Assembly: GCA_034336665.1 (NCBI GenBank) | Contig: CM067568.1 | Coordinates: 45,178,770-45,242,769 of the forward strand | Reading direction: 5' to 3' | Source of the DNA: Luscinia megarhynchos | Taxonomy: Eukaryota > Chordata > Aves > Passeriformes > Turdidae | Length of the DNA stretch: 64,000 bases | Shown here: piece by piece, positions 43,988 through 55,681 of the stretch | How the letters are laid out: each line of letters begins with the position of its first letter | Position numbering within the stretch: the first letter of the stretch is position 1 | The notes under the pieces: generated by a model | Seen by the model: the letters and a program-made list of their open reading frames with translations, nothing else | What the model was told of the DNA's origin: nothing | Databases searched by the model: none | Made by a program: the position numbers and the translations under genes

Positions 43988-45220
43988 TCACAAGACTGTA
44001 AGACCTGCCACACTGGTCAGATCAAAGGTCCATCTGCTTTAGCGTTCTGTACAAGTAAGTGATGTTTAAAAAAAAGTGTTTCCCTTTGTTTGTTTCAAAT
44101 TACTATATAGCTTTTGTGCTTCTGAGAAACAATGAATCACCATAATTACATGACTGGTTATATGTTCCCTCCAGCTTTAATCATCTTTTTTTCATGAAGA
44201 AATGTGCTATTTGGTTTCCCTTGAATAGAACCTATTTATTATTTCTGATAATTACTGCTTAACTTACCTTTATCTTATCTAGTGCTTCTACATTGGTCTT
44301 GGAGATCAATAACCTGAAGTGTATGTATTTGAGATTCAAGGTTGATACAACAGCATCATGATCCTGGTTTGTTCTCTGTTCTTTTCATAAAGAAATAATT
44401 GTAATGTTCAGTTTGCCTTTTCTTGCCACAGGGTATGGTGTTGCTTATTCACATAACTCCCAAACCCCATCCATGAGTAGTTACAGCTAAGAGCTCTCTG
44501 TTTTGTATTTTTCTTTCAAGTGCCTGTGTTTGAATTTGATAAGCATACATTGCATGAGAGGTTTTACTGTCTGGCTGCTCAGCATTGGTTAAAATTTTAT
44601 TCAACTCCTTGCTGTCTGCTTCAGTTGTGGCTTTGATGCACAACTAGTTATCTTTGCAAACTTTGTGCTTCAGTATACACCTTTATGTTGTCATTTATTA
44701 ATAGCTTATACAGCAGGATCTGGACAGCTGTAGATCCAGTGGAACAACATTTTTTTGCTGCTTGTGGAAAATCATAATTTTTTTGGCTCTCCCATCCATG
44801 GATTGTTTGTGCATGAATTATCTTTTCTCCCATTCCATGAAAAGTTAACTTTTTCAAAAGTTCTTAGTGAGGTGCCTTTCTCAAACATTTTACAAAATCA
44901 AATACATAAAAATCACCAGCTCAACCTCATGATTACTACATTTGCTATGCAAATTCCTTTCTCAAACACCACATTGATTGTTCCTTCATATTCTAATTTA
45001 CTCAAATTTCTACCTGTTCTATTTTACAATAATTTCAATTAGTTTGCCACCCATGAAAGTCAGACCTTGGGTATTGTTGTTCCTCTGATAACCCCTGAGA
45101 TGAGTAGTTTTTAAAAACTGGTGACATGTCTGTCATCTTCTGTTTCTCCTGGTTGATTGAAATGTTGGGTTAAACACCACAGTTTTCAAGTGGGGAATTT
45201 CATGTTTAAAATTCTTGAAT
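43988..45220 (-). mobile_element. Ancient CR1 LINE copy, about 1.2 kb, antisense to window
   Basis: Starting at its 3' end, phrases match the complement of an old CR1 lineage known from turtle and bird genomes, in correct order. They are CTGGTCAGATCAAAGGTCCA (3' tail), GAGTAGTTACAGCTAAGAGC, ATCTTTGCAAACTTTG, GATCCAGTGGAACAACA, TTAGTGAGGTGCCTTTCTC, TTTCAATTAGTTTGCCACCC and TTTTTAAAAACTGGTG. Heavy substitution and indels leave no frame. The long collinear span makes it the largest element in the window. Confidence 0.72.
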
Positions 45221-46790
45221 GACCTTTCCATGCCCTGGCAGTCATTTACTTTACTTTACTACATTCTTTAACTGACTCATTTGACAACCTTTCCTTCTGA
45301 TGATCAGCATAAGAGAGTTCTCAGATTATTTTTCAGTTCTTGAAGTGTCTTACTGCCCCTCTAGAATTTCCCTTCTATATCAAAGTTGTTCCATTCCATC
45401 AGAAGGCACTTTTACAAAGACTGATCTCACCCAATGCCTATAGTTTGATTTTCTTCAATCCTTCTGAACTACATCTCATATTTGTAATTAAATGCACATG
45501 TCTATGGAATCAAAGGAAAAGACCAGAAAGAAACTGACTGTTTGGAGAATGATATGAACAAATGTAAGAAATAATGATAATAAAGTAATACAATTGAACC
45601 AAAACCAGAAGAGGAACATTTCCTTTACCTGAAGTTCCCTAAAGAATAATATTTTTGAACAGTTTTCATTATGTAGAAGAAAGTTTTGTTGACATGTATT
45701 AATATACTATCCAAGGACTGAGAAAGGATGACCAGGGAATTTCAGTAAAATTTTATATATTTTACAATGCATAAAATAAATAATCACTTTTTTGACTCAG
45801 ACTAAATGTAACTCTTCCATTTCCCAAAACTATTGAGAATTAAATTTGTATTTGAACAACCATTCAGAATAAAAAAATGTGGAAGGAAAGCTATTGATCA
45901 GAATTAATTTTTTCTCCCTTAACGTCTCGTAATGGATGCATTTTGTAAGTGCAATGACTTTGCTGCAAACAGAGAATTCCAGTGTGTAGATATCTATTTA
46001 ATCCCAGTCCTCTTTTGCATTCACTTCCAACAGTGATTGATTGCCAAGAACAAGGTTTATTAAACACGCTTGAAGCATTAGATAAACTGTGAAATTGAGA
46101 AAAAAACCCAAAGATATGTATTTAGTACTCTGTAGTTTAAGCAAATCCCAAGGAAAGAAAAAAAATTCAAACTTTAGAACTCACTTCTATTCAAAGCTAT
46201 GTGAATGGAATATGGAAAATTTCTTCATCATAACTGTGCCTCTCTCCATAACATACTCTCTCCATGACACCAGTTATTGCTTCTTTACCAGTTTGGCTGA
46301 TTGGCTAACTAGTCCTTTATTGTACTGTAGCCAAGGAAATGAAAGTAACTTTCAGGAAGGATATTTAACTTTTTTTTTTGTCTGTAGCCCTTCCGTCTCC
46401 ACTTATTTCATGCTTTAAAATCTGTACAAAGTGTAGATTTGAAAGTTTCTTTTCTGACTTCAACTGCTCTGAGCTTTCCAGCCTTTGAGTTTAATTCTCT
46501 TACAAGGCAACTCCCTCCCTCTCCTAGTTGTTCATTTTTTAACAGACACACACCCATCCACCCCCACGCCCATCCACCCCCACACCACAAACATTTCTTT
46601 TTAAGTTTAACCATGTTACTGCATGAAAGAAAATACATGCAAGTGTAAAGGAAATTCTCACAGCTGGTTTTCTTTGCTTTGATCTCAGTGAGGATTTGGG
46701 TACTAAAAATAGGATTTGAGTTTCAAGAACAAAAAGCTGAGTCTGGGGTCAGAGTTTGCCTTTCTGTTTGGCTTGAATTCTGACTGTTCA
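45221..46790. other. Intergenic DNA
   Basis: AT-rich. The only structured part is the C-rich repeat at 46,545-46,587. The 109-codon plus-strand open frame at 46089-46418 has no known similarity. Confidence 0.6.
46545..46587. repeat. C-rich minisatellite-like repeat
   Basis: CCCATCCACCCCCA units are repeated imperfectly after a short CA run. Confidence 0.8.
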
Positions 46791-47050
46791 CAGTATCACA
46801 GAATAATTGAAGTTGAAGGGGACTTCTGGAGACTACCTAGTCTAAATCCCCTGCACAAAATAGCATCCACTAGAAAGGGCTGCTCTGGATCTTGTCCAAT
46901 TAGGTTTTGAATATCTCCAAGGATGGAGAGTCCCCAAGCGGGGACTCACAGTAAAATAGTTTATTCTTATGTTTAAATGGAATTTTCTCTGCTTCCTTTT
47001 GTGACCATTGCCTTTGCCGTTGTGTTTTTTCCCAAACCTTGTCTGAGCAT
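46791..47050 (-). mobile_element. CR1 LINE 3'-end fragment, antisense to window
   Basis: It begins CAGTATCACAGAATAATTGA and runs through GGGCTGCTCTGGATC, ATCTCCAAGGATGGAGAG and ACCATTGCCTTTGCCGTTG. This is the complement of the 3' portion of avian CR1, with moderate divergence. Confidence 0.78.
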
Positions 47051-49469
47051 TAGCAAACCTGCTGTGGCAAGTAACCTCCCAGCTTCCACATAAGTTAATA
47101 AGGATCCAAATGTAAGTGGAGTGGTACATCAATTTCCTAAGGAGACCTGTTTCATTGGCACATGGAGTGAAGTAAAAGGAATCCTAGGTGCCCCTCTTCA
47201 ATTTTAAAATGTGTGTAGCTATATTAGTTTTCCAAAACCAGCTGTTGCTTGGTGTGCTGACTCTTGGCAGTACAACTCTAGTAGAGCACTCACTCAGAAA
47301 GGTCAAGCCTTGTGTTCAACTTCCTCCACACAGCCTGAGTCCAAACCCTTTTCTCAAAAGACAATCCTGACTGTTGGCTTATAAAGCTGAGTAAGGATGC
47401 TACTGTCTCCATCTTTCCTAGTACAGAAATACTTGCTCTTAGGCATTTACACAAGGAAATGAAGCCAGCAATACTGCATGTGTGAGGAAGCATGGTGGTT
47501 CAACCTGTAACACTGCAGTAGGAAGAGTGTCCTAAGTTCCTGGCTGATGGCTGGAACTGGTTTTGATTTCCTATTCGAGTGACTAATAACAATATTCTCA
47601 AGACCAGAGTCCAGAATTCAATGATTAGGCTGCAAAGTCATTGTCCAGTGAGTGAGAATCCAGAATGAAGGGCTCATACTCAGAGGACAGACTCATCAGG
47701 TAGCTATGGGAGGGAATTCAGCCAGAATTCCAGCCACAGCAAACAATGCAAGACTATCAGTATATTTGTAGAGTAGACAAATCAGTATCTACTGCACCAG
47801 TGGCAGCAACACAGTTGCTTGTTTATTCTTTAAAAAGCAGAAAGGTCAGATGGTCATTACTGAAACTAATAATTGGGCCTGAAACTAATAAACTATCAAG
47901 ATTTTAGCATTCTTGAAGGGCATGCATATTATATAAGCATCTTGATATGTCACCTACTCCCATCACGATCAGCTATAAATCCTGGTGTTACTCTGATCAT
48001 CAGCAGGGTGCTTACTCAGCATAGGATAAAGGACTGCTGTGTCAAGAACACCTTGAATTCCTTCTCGCCTCTCCCTGTGGGTTAAGCATAGCTCACATCA
48101 CATCAGATGCATGCAACAGGATTTTGTCTCCTCTGAGATCTGGGATTTTCAAAGGTGCTCTTTGGGATCTAAGAGCATAAGTTTTGCAAATTTCCTAAAG
48201 GGACCTGTATTCATAAATACTGTAATCGTTAGGAAATATGTCTTTGAAGTTTTTCTTCCTCTTGATCTAGAATGTTAAGTTCTAGTATCTAGACACTGTT
48301 TTTCTTAGTGATTTGAACACTGCTAATACCATGTGCATGTCTTTTCAACAAATGGTCAGTCAGGGTAAACTCCAACTTTAACTAGTGAAGACCAATTCCT
48401 GCAAAATTACACTTCTCAAGTCTGTGTGAGAAATGTTTATCTTAGTAATTAAGACAATCTCCTCCAAAACAATTTATCCTGCAAACTTTTACCAATAGAA
48501 ATAACTTTCTTAACAAGACATACCCCACCAAAATCCACATTTTTTCACACAATTAAAATAATTATCAAATCATATGTGCTTTTATCTTAGAGTAAGTATT
48601 AAATACTAGCATATGAAGTATCCTCATCTTACCAATATTGTATCACTTAGCCTACATAGAAGTAATGAATTTTTGAGCTCTTGATACTGCCTTTCATTCT
48701 GGTTGAACTATGCCCAAAAAATATTATTTGCTGCTCAGTGATATATCATGGGCACAATACATGGTCAAATAATTTGTTTGCTCCCTAAAAGGTAAAAACA
48801 AATTATTTACTCTCAATTTCTACTATTATGTATAAATTTTTTTTATGCACAATTTAATAAAAATAGTTCTTGCCAATTGGAAATAATGAAAATTCTTAGT
48901 TTTTATAAAAGAGGCTGTTTTGTTACCTTGTAATGGACATGGTATCCATAAAATGGACATCTTTTTCAAAGTTTCCTTTATTTGATCTCAAATGGTAGAA
49001 TCTATAATACCATAAGTATTTCTTTTTTATAGCAAAGGACTAGCTGGATTGTGGGACTGCTGTCAAAAATCTCTAAATAGCAATGAAGATATTATTTTAA
49101 AACATTTTCTTATTGATCATTTAAATTGTTAGCAAAAATGTACAAAATGATTGCATTACTGGATGATGGTTGGTACTATGTAAATTCATTGAGCAGGTGA
49201 ACATTCTGTTGATGCCATTGTCAGCAGAACACTAGTGGTCAGGAACAAAGCATGCAAAGAGGATTTACCTATGCCAGTACAGGTAGTAGCACTGCATCTC
49301 ATGGGAGGGAGGTGGCTTGTAGAGTACCCCAGTCCTTGCACTCTGCATGTTTCAAATGATTCAAAACCGAATTGGAAAGGAATGAAAAATAAGGTGATGA
49401 ATGTCACTAATGATTCTAAGCACAGTACAGACTGTATCTGATTATACAGAGGAACATCATGGTACAATG
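47051..49469. other. Intergenic DNA, nothing recognised
   Basis: AT-rich DNA without a recognised element or gene. Confidence 0.6.
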
Positions 49470-49570
49470 GGATTGATTATAAAAGATCAGGTGAAATTCA
49501 ATGTGGATAAGTGAAAAGGTGTAAATCAGAAATGTAATTTTCATATGCAGTGTGGCAACACTGAGCTGTG
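49470..49570 (+). mobile_element. Possible old CR1 fragment, sense
   Basis: AGGTGAAATTCAATGTGGAT followed by AAGTGAAAAGGTGTAAATC resembles the AGATGAAATTCAATGTTGATAA part of the same old CR1 lineage as the copy at 43,988-45,220. Similarity outside this phrase is weak, so the limits are approximate. Confidence 0.4.
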
Positions 49571-50497
49571 TTCCAAGGGTGAGGTGAACACACAAAGCCC
49601 TCTGCATCAGGCAAAGGTAACCTAGCCACACAGGCTGGATGAAAAAGCCTTTTCAAGTACACTCAGTTTGGAGGGAATTGAAGTGCAGCTCTAAATACAG
49701 AGGTCAAATCATTCTCTTTGTGGTAAAATGGGGACTGGTACTAAAGGATTCATAGTTATTTGTTACCTAAATTTTACTCTGACTGCATTATTGTTGTCAC
49801 AAAGTCCAGCTTATATATTGAAAATGTACATACAGCTGTATATATGCAACGGCCTGGCATTTCGATACAATAAGGGTATCTTTTGATTCAATTCCTTGCA
49901 GAAATCAAATCTTCATGAAGCTGTGTGCAGTGACAAGCAAACTGTTCCTTGCAGATTTAAAGGATATTTTACAACACTTATTTGATTTTTTTGACAGCTG
50001 ACCTTACTGATTTTAAAACATTTAGCTTCTTTATTTCCAGCCTATCAGATTTTGACTTACTCAGAGTTAGATGCAAAGCTCCCAAATGACCACAGTACAA
50101 ACTGGCAACACTTGCTGTTAGTCTCAGACCTGACAAATGTTTCCAAACATACAAAACTGAAATACAGGCAACAAGTTAGAAATAAGAAAAAGTTGCACTG
50201 CTTAAGAGGATACACAGTAGAACTGAGGTTCAGTACTTCAATCAAATCTCTTGCTTTGGCATACACCTAAAGAAATACTTTCAGAATAAATTGGCAAGGG
50301 GAAGAAAATAATCTTTACAGAGTACATAGAGAAGTTAACAAAATAAAATGTTCCTTTTCCTAAGATACTTGAAAAGATACCATGTACATAATCCTGCAGT
50401 GGTCATTGAGTGAATACTTACATGTAATAAATTCAAGAAGGTTCTACAAGAATAAAGGGTTTTTTAACTGTACACTTATCTACAGACTGGAAAACAT
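49571..50497. other. Intergenic DNA, nothing recognised
   Basis: AT-rich. The open frames on both strands at 50052-50270 overlap and show no similarity. Confidence 0.6.
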
Positions 50498-50554
50498 AGG
50501 GCTCAATTCAAAGCATGGGGAAAATAGTGATGAAATTCCCATTGATTTCAATTT
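50498..50554. mobile_element. Remnant of an old palindromic sauropsid MITE
   Basis: AGGGCTCAATTCAAAGCATG and then AAATTCCCATTGATTTCAAT match the spacing and wording of a short palindromic repeat common in turtles and crocodiles, recalled as GGGCCTGATCCAAAGCCC and CCCATTGACTTCAATGGG. Both are recalled from memory, and no target duplication can be set. Confidence 0.4.
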
Positions 50555-52560
50555 TTATACAAAATTTCCTTCTTCTTAAAGCATCAGTACATCTCCCTCA
50601 GTGAAATTTATGTATATACATTGAACTTGATACGTTTCTTTGTATAGTAGGGGAGAAGTGAGCCAAATGGATTTCGATTCTCACAGAACTTTCACCATAC
50701 AAAAATAATGACACATTTTATTCTCCTGCATGGTAAAACGTAGTATCAAAACATTCAATTAAAATCAGCTCTTGGATTGGCAAATCAGTGTTCTGTCACA
50801 GAAAGTGGCTTCTAGAGTTCTCTCCTTACACAGGCTATTTTTTGTCAAGTGAAGAGGTTTAATTAAAACATAGCTGAATGAAATCTACACTTTCCTGATA
50901 TCACCTATATAAGCCAATGTTATATTTTGCACACTACAACAAATGGAAAGGGAGAAAGGACAGTCTCCCTGTCAAGACTCAATCCATACAGTGACAATAC
51001 ATGAGTTTTTTAATTACAGCCATCTGCATTCTGTAGCAGATGAACAAAGAATATATAGTATATGACTGACAAGCTTGCTATGTCCTTTGATGACCTCTCA
51101 GCAAGTAATGAAGCACAACTGCTCATGCTTAGCACAGTCACAGATTACACTTTCCTTGTTTGTGTGCGGGTATCACTGTAATACTTTGTCTGGAGCCCAC
51201 TGCTCTTCAACTAGGTGAAGGATTGTGCTTTGATTCTGCCAACGACAACTAATTAAGCACGTTACTAATGCTGGCTACAAATCTTGTCTCTTTATCAAGT
51301 ATTCTAACCTGGAGCTTCATTCAGAACTTATTAACAGGAAGAATTAATTTTTCTGTAGAGAACATGCTTATGGGAAAACAGTATTAACAAAGTATGTGTG
51401 AGGACTGGCTAATGCAGGAGCTTTTTTGTGTAGCTGTCTTGCCACATTTCATGGCAAAAGTAGGTTTAGATTCTGCACCTGCCTTAGGGAAGAAAAGGCT
51501 TCCCTTATCACTCATTAAAGTGACTGAATGACTGTACACACATATTTGCTTTCACAATTCTTTTCATCTTCAAGATTTAATAATTGAAAACATTTGCCTC
51601 CATCACTAGATAGCCACACCTGTTAAATAAATAGCACTCTGAATTGTTACATATACTTAGAGGCAGAGCCACTGCAGAGACCACTTTTAAGTTAATTAAC
51701 ATTTTCTGAGGAGTACCTGTCTACTTCGAGTGTAAAAGTGCCATTTATTTTCATAATTGTCTGCAAACTACTTTGCATAGACTAAACTGACTGAACACAG
51801 AACCTCATTTATAAAGAACCCTCCCCTGCTGATTTGAGATTTCTTTGTAACAATAACTGAGTTACAGACCGTTTCTTCAGTAGTCTATACAAAAGCCTAA
51901 AATGAAGGATTTCCACACTAAAGATCAATTTCTTCTGATGGTACTGATGATGAGTAACTACTATTTGTAGAAAGTTCCACAATTTAAATGAGACCACTGA
52001 TAGAAATAGTACCTGCAAAAAAACCCCTGCAAAACAGTGAGTCCAGTAATTGAAAATATTTGAAATTAATAATTAAGCTTGTAAGAGCTTAAGCTCTGTA
52101 AGTTCTTCTGAAACTTTGCCAAAACAGATGTAACAGCAGACTTGGATCATTTGCATCTTTACTTTGCTACTTAAGGGGAAAAAAAAACAAAAAAAAGAAG
52201 AGAAAAGGTTATGTTACAGCAAAATTCAGTTACTTTCTTTGTATACCTCATTTCTATAAACAGAGAGGAATGACTATGTGAAAAAGCATTCCATGTGGCA
52301 AAAATCTGGTGTTTGGAAATAAAAAACATTGCAAATGTTAATGTGGGGTTCCAGTTTGTGGCCTCCTATATTGCAAACAGCAACCATGAACTTGTGCTGA
52401 AGAAAAATAACACATTAAGCATCAATAGGAAGCAGTATAATGGCACTGCAGCTATTACACAAACTATCAAGAAAGCAAAGAGTAAACTATAACCTAGGAA
52501 TGAATTTAAAGCCAGGAGAAGGCAAAATGCTACACGTGTTGGAGAGGGAAAGCTGGAAAT
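50555..52560. other. Intergenic DNA, possible conserved noncoding part
   Basis: AT-rich with no repeat recognised. The stretch 51,060-51,540 has higher complexity and homeodomain-like cores (AACTAATTAAGC at about 51,247-51,258). It could be conserved regulatory DNA, but no alignment was available. Confidence 0.4.
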
Positions 52561-52712
52561 AAAAAGCGTCTCTCTCTCAAGATCTGAGTGACGCTGTTTG
52601 CCATGAGCTGCCCGGGAAAGGCTCCTCATCCCTCCGCGCCAAGAGTCGCGGCCGTCCCTGGATGCAGCAGCACGTCTGTGCACTAGGCGGCGCTGCACGG
52701 CGAAACGATCAT
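52561..52712. promoter_or_regulatory. Small GC/CpG-rich patch
   Basis: About 150 bases with many CpG (TCCGCGCC, GAGTCGCGGCCGTCC, GGCGGCGC) stand in AT-rich DNA. It contains the CTCF-type motif given separately. It is too short for a typical CpG-island promoter, and no exon is evident. Confidence 0.5.
52679..52696 (+). promoter_or_regulatory. Strong CTCF-type motif
   Basis: TGCACTAGGCGGCGCTGC fits the CTCF core closely (CA, then AGG, GGCGC). The upstream ATGCAGCAG, about 11 bases before it, resembles the secondary upstream motif that some CTCF sites carry. It lies in a CpG-rich patch between the PPP4R3A promoter and the second CpG island. Confidence 0.5.
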
Positions 52713-54229
52713 TCTCTGAAAAATAAATAGACATTAAAGAAAACAAAAATCTATAAACCACGAAAATTATATTTCAGACAACTATAACAGGCAAAACTGT
52801 ATTTGGATATAGCTAGATCACTTTAAAGCTTCTCAAGGCAAAAAAAGTGGAATCTGGTCAGCATTCTGAAAGACCTCCAAGGAAATAGCACATGAATTAT
52901 TCTCCTAGTCAGGAAACTGAAATGTCTCAACATAAACAGCAGCAGCACCACCACCCGCCGCTGGAGATCTAATTATTCTCGTTATACAGAAGATCAAAGC
53001 TTTGTTCATTCTGTTTTAAAACATCCCCTTGCATTCTTATAAAAATATTCACTGGTAATATTCCAGTCAAATTCAAGTAGCTACAACTAAACTCCAGGAT
53101 TACAATTCAAAGTTGTTTGGCCTACCCTAAAATATGCACTCTTTTTTACCGGGCAACACACGTTCAATACATTCATTTGTCAGGAAGTTTGAGCTTCTAG
53201 CCTCCCACTCCATACTGGTTTCTATTCTGCAATTCACCTCTTTGAAATAAACAGCTGCCACCTGCCACTATTCACGTCACCTTCAATTAGCTATCATCAA
53301 GTTTCTTAGCACTAAACTTCAAAACTACTGTATCAGGAATGAAGGAATGAGAGTGAATGAAACCTTATTTAAACATGTGATTTCTCTTGTAATGGTCTCT
53401 AATTTTGAGAGACTTGCAAAGATGCCTAGAAGACAAGACAAAGAATAAGTGATAGGCAGGGTATCTACATAGTCCCTCAAGACCTGTGGCAACACAGAGA
53501 ATTAGTGAAACAAGTGTGTCAGCACTGTCATTAAAACTAATTTATAACTTATGCAAATCACATATGTACTCAGAAAAATTGGGTGCCCTGTTTCATTTTA
53601 AAATGGAAGATGCAAGAATGGATGTTGCTCATGATCTCTTTGTTAGGAATAAGCCCTGCAGAGTTACACTTCAGTAACAGCTTCTTTCTCATTTTCATAT
53701 TATTCTCCTCATTTATACTATATAAATAATAGCTGGTTTTCTTAGAAAAATATGTTTTAACTCAAGAAGTCTTCTGCTATTCTTTCTTTGCAATTAAACT
53801 TGTTAAATACTTCACAGATTTCATAGATGAATAACTGAATTGGTTAAATTCATGGCACACAGTTTTGTTTCCTTGAAAGATGTGCTGTAGCAATTCTGGG
53901 ATCAGAGAGGCCATAATCTTAGTAAAAACAACTTCATATACATCATTACTTTCAGTCTAAAGTTAACATTTGCAAGTTACGTGTTTTATGCAAAAAGACA
54001 AATTTGTGAGTGGAAAACATTGAGGATCAAATCAAAAGTCATAGGTTGCAATTAATTGAAGGTGACAAATACGTATTTTCAAGGTGGAAATTTAAGTTTC
54101 ATATCCAAAATCAGAGTGCAAGACTGATAGCTGCTGAGCTTGCTACTGGTACAGAAAAGAAACTGTGATGTAGTCAGTGCCATGGCAGGCTGAATTCACA
54201 CTCAAAATACACCTAAAGACTTCTGGCTA
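52713..54229. other. Intergenic DNA, nothing recognised
   Basis: AT-rich. A minor CAG/CAC run lies near 52,938-52,956. No gene was seen. Confidence 0.6.
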
Positions 54230-54345
54230 CAGAATCACAGAATGGCTGGTGTTGGAAGAGAGTGCTGAGGAGCATCTGGTCCAACACCCTTGTTCAAGCA
54301 GGACCACCTTGAGTTTATTGCCCAGGACCATGCTGGGATGCCAAT
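54230..54345 (-). mobile_element. CR1 LINE 3'-end fragment, antisense to window
   Basis: It begins AGAATCACAGAATGGCTGG at the element's 3' end and continues GAGCATCTGGTCCAACACCC, CAAGCAGGACCACCTTGAG and GCCCAGGACCATGCTGGGAT, matching the complement of avian CR1. It is short, and its start coincides with the usual CR1 3' terminal repeat. Confidence 0.82.
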
Positions 54346-55191
54346 TCCAACAGCAAGTGCATGTTTCCAGTTATATTTTTCACAGAAAAACTGTGTGACA
54401 ACTATATGACCGAACATAAGTTTTGAGATCACCTCACTACCAGTCACATTTAAGTAATTCTGTTCAGTTCAGTGAATCACATACTTCAAATTTTGTAAAT
54501 CACATTACAAACTGGTTGCATAATAACTTCTCTCAACAGACTAAATGGATATTTAATAATACTATCACTTCAATAAAAAAATGGGCATATAAAAGAAAAA
54601 CCATTATTATATGCCTGAGAAAAATCTACTTTTTAAATGACATGTGGTCATCACCAAAATCAAAACAGTAGACTGTTTCTCAAATGTGCATTAATGTACA
54701 TTAAGGTTACTAGCACAGAAGAAAATACATTACATTTTTAAATTTTGCTACTGGTAATCTGATACCCAGATCCCCCTGAATGTAAAGGCTATTCACTCTG
54801 TCTCTTTTCACCCCTTGGTGCAGTCTTGCCTCAACGGCTTCATGCACTAGAGAGCTGAAGTCCACCTGTATTTCACTTCTAACCCCGTTAAGATCAGCAG
54901 CAGCAGTTTAAAATTGTTAGAGCTGCCTGCTGCCAATCTCTCCTCCTGGGGAGTTAACATAGCTCATTTCACCTTGGAAACAATAAGTTGTGTGCTCACA
55001 GCCAGCTGCTTGGAGGGGTCGGCAGCATCTGAAGCAGCCCTCACACATCTGCTTGCAATCATCTGCTCCTACTGTTAATTGGTATGAGGTACATTATTCC
55101 CTCTGAAGGGGAATGCCTTAGGGCAGGTTTTGTAGGCTCCAGACCAGGTGTAGAAAAGAAAAAAAAATCTAAAGAAAATAATTAACACCTC
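54346..55191. other. Intergenic DNA with an E-box/homeodomain motif cluster
   Basis: The stretch is mostly AT-rich. At 54,960-55,100 composition is balanced and bHLH E-boxes cluster: CAGCTG at 55003-55008 and CATCTG at 55026, 55046 and 55060, followed by TTAATTGG at 55075-55082. This could be an enhancer, by motif content only. Confidence 0.4.
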
Positions 55192-55681
55192 TGTTGCAGT
55201 TATGTTGAGACAGTCTGGACTGGCATCACCACTAGCCCTTTATTAGAAACTTTTCATGCCCTCTCTCAATGAACTGCTCTCAGGCAACTCCACACAGTAC
55301 TGTCTCCTTTCCTCTTAGGCAGCTGCACACAGCACTGACTCTTTCTCTCCTCTGCATGACTGGCTAACTCCAAACTGTCCCTTACCTAGCTGCCTAACCC
55401 TGTCTGTCTCTCACACAGTATCTTCTTACCTTATCTGTCCCTTGCACAATCACACATGCCCTTACCTTGTCACACCACAGCCAGAAGACTCTGGGGCTCA
55501 AGCTCCAACTGTAACTACAATTATAACTAACTCTGACTAACTGACCCACTCTTTCATAACATCCTCATTGGGCAGGCATGGCTGTTTCCACTCCTCAGTA
55601 ATCAGTGCAGCTGTAATTCATTGGGAAAGATTGCTTCCTGTACTATCCTTACAAGCTATTCTTACAAACCATCTTCCCACA
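55192..55681 (-). mobile_element. Probable solo LTR (about 490 bp), antisense to window
   Basis: On the minus strand it starts TGTGGGAAGATGGTTTG, contains AATAAAGGG about 60 bases before its end, and ends AACATAACTGCAACA. That gives a TG...CA element with a polyadenylation signal near the 3' end, like avian ERV LTRs. Inside are repeated phrases of the type AAGGGACAG and CAGTGCTGTGTG. No clean target duplication was found (ACCTC left, CCTAT right), so the ends may be off by a few bases or eroded. Confidence 0.6.
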
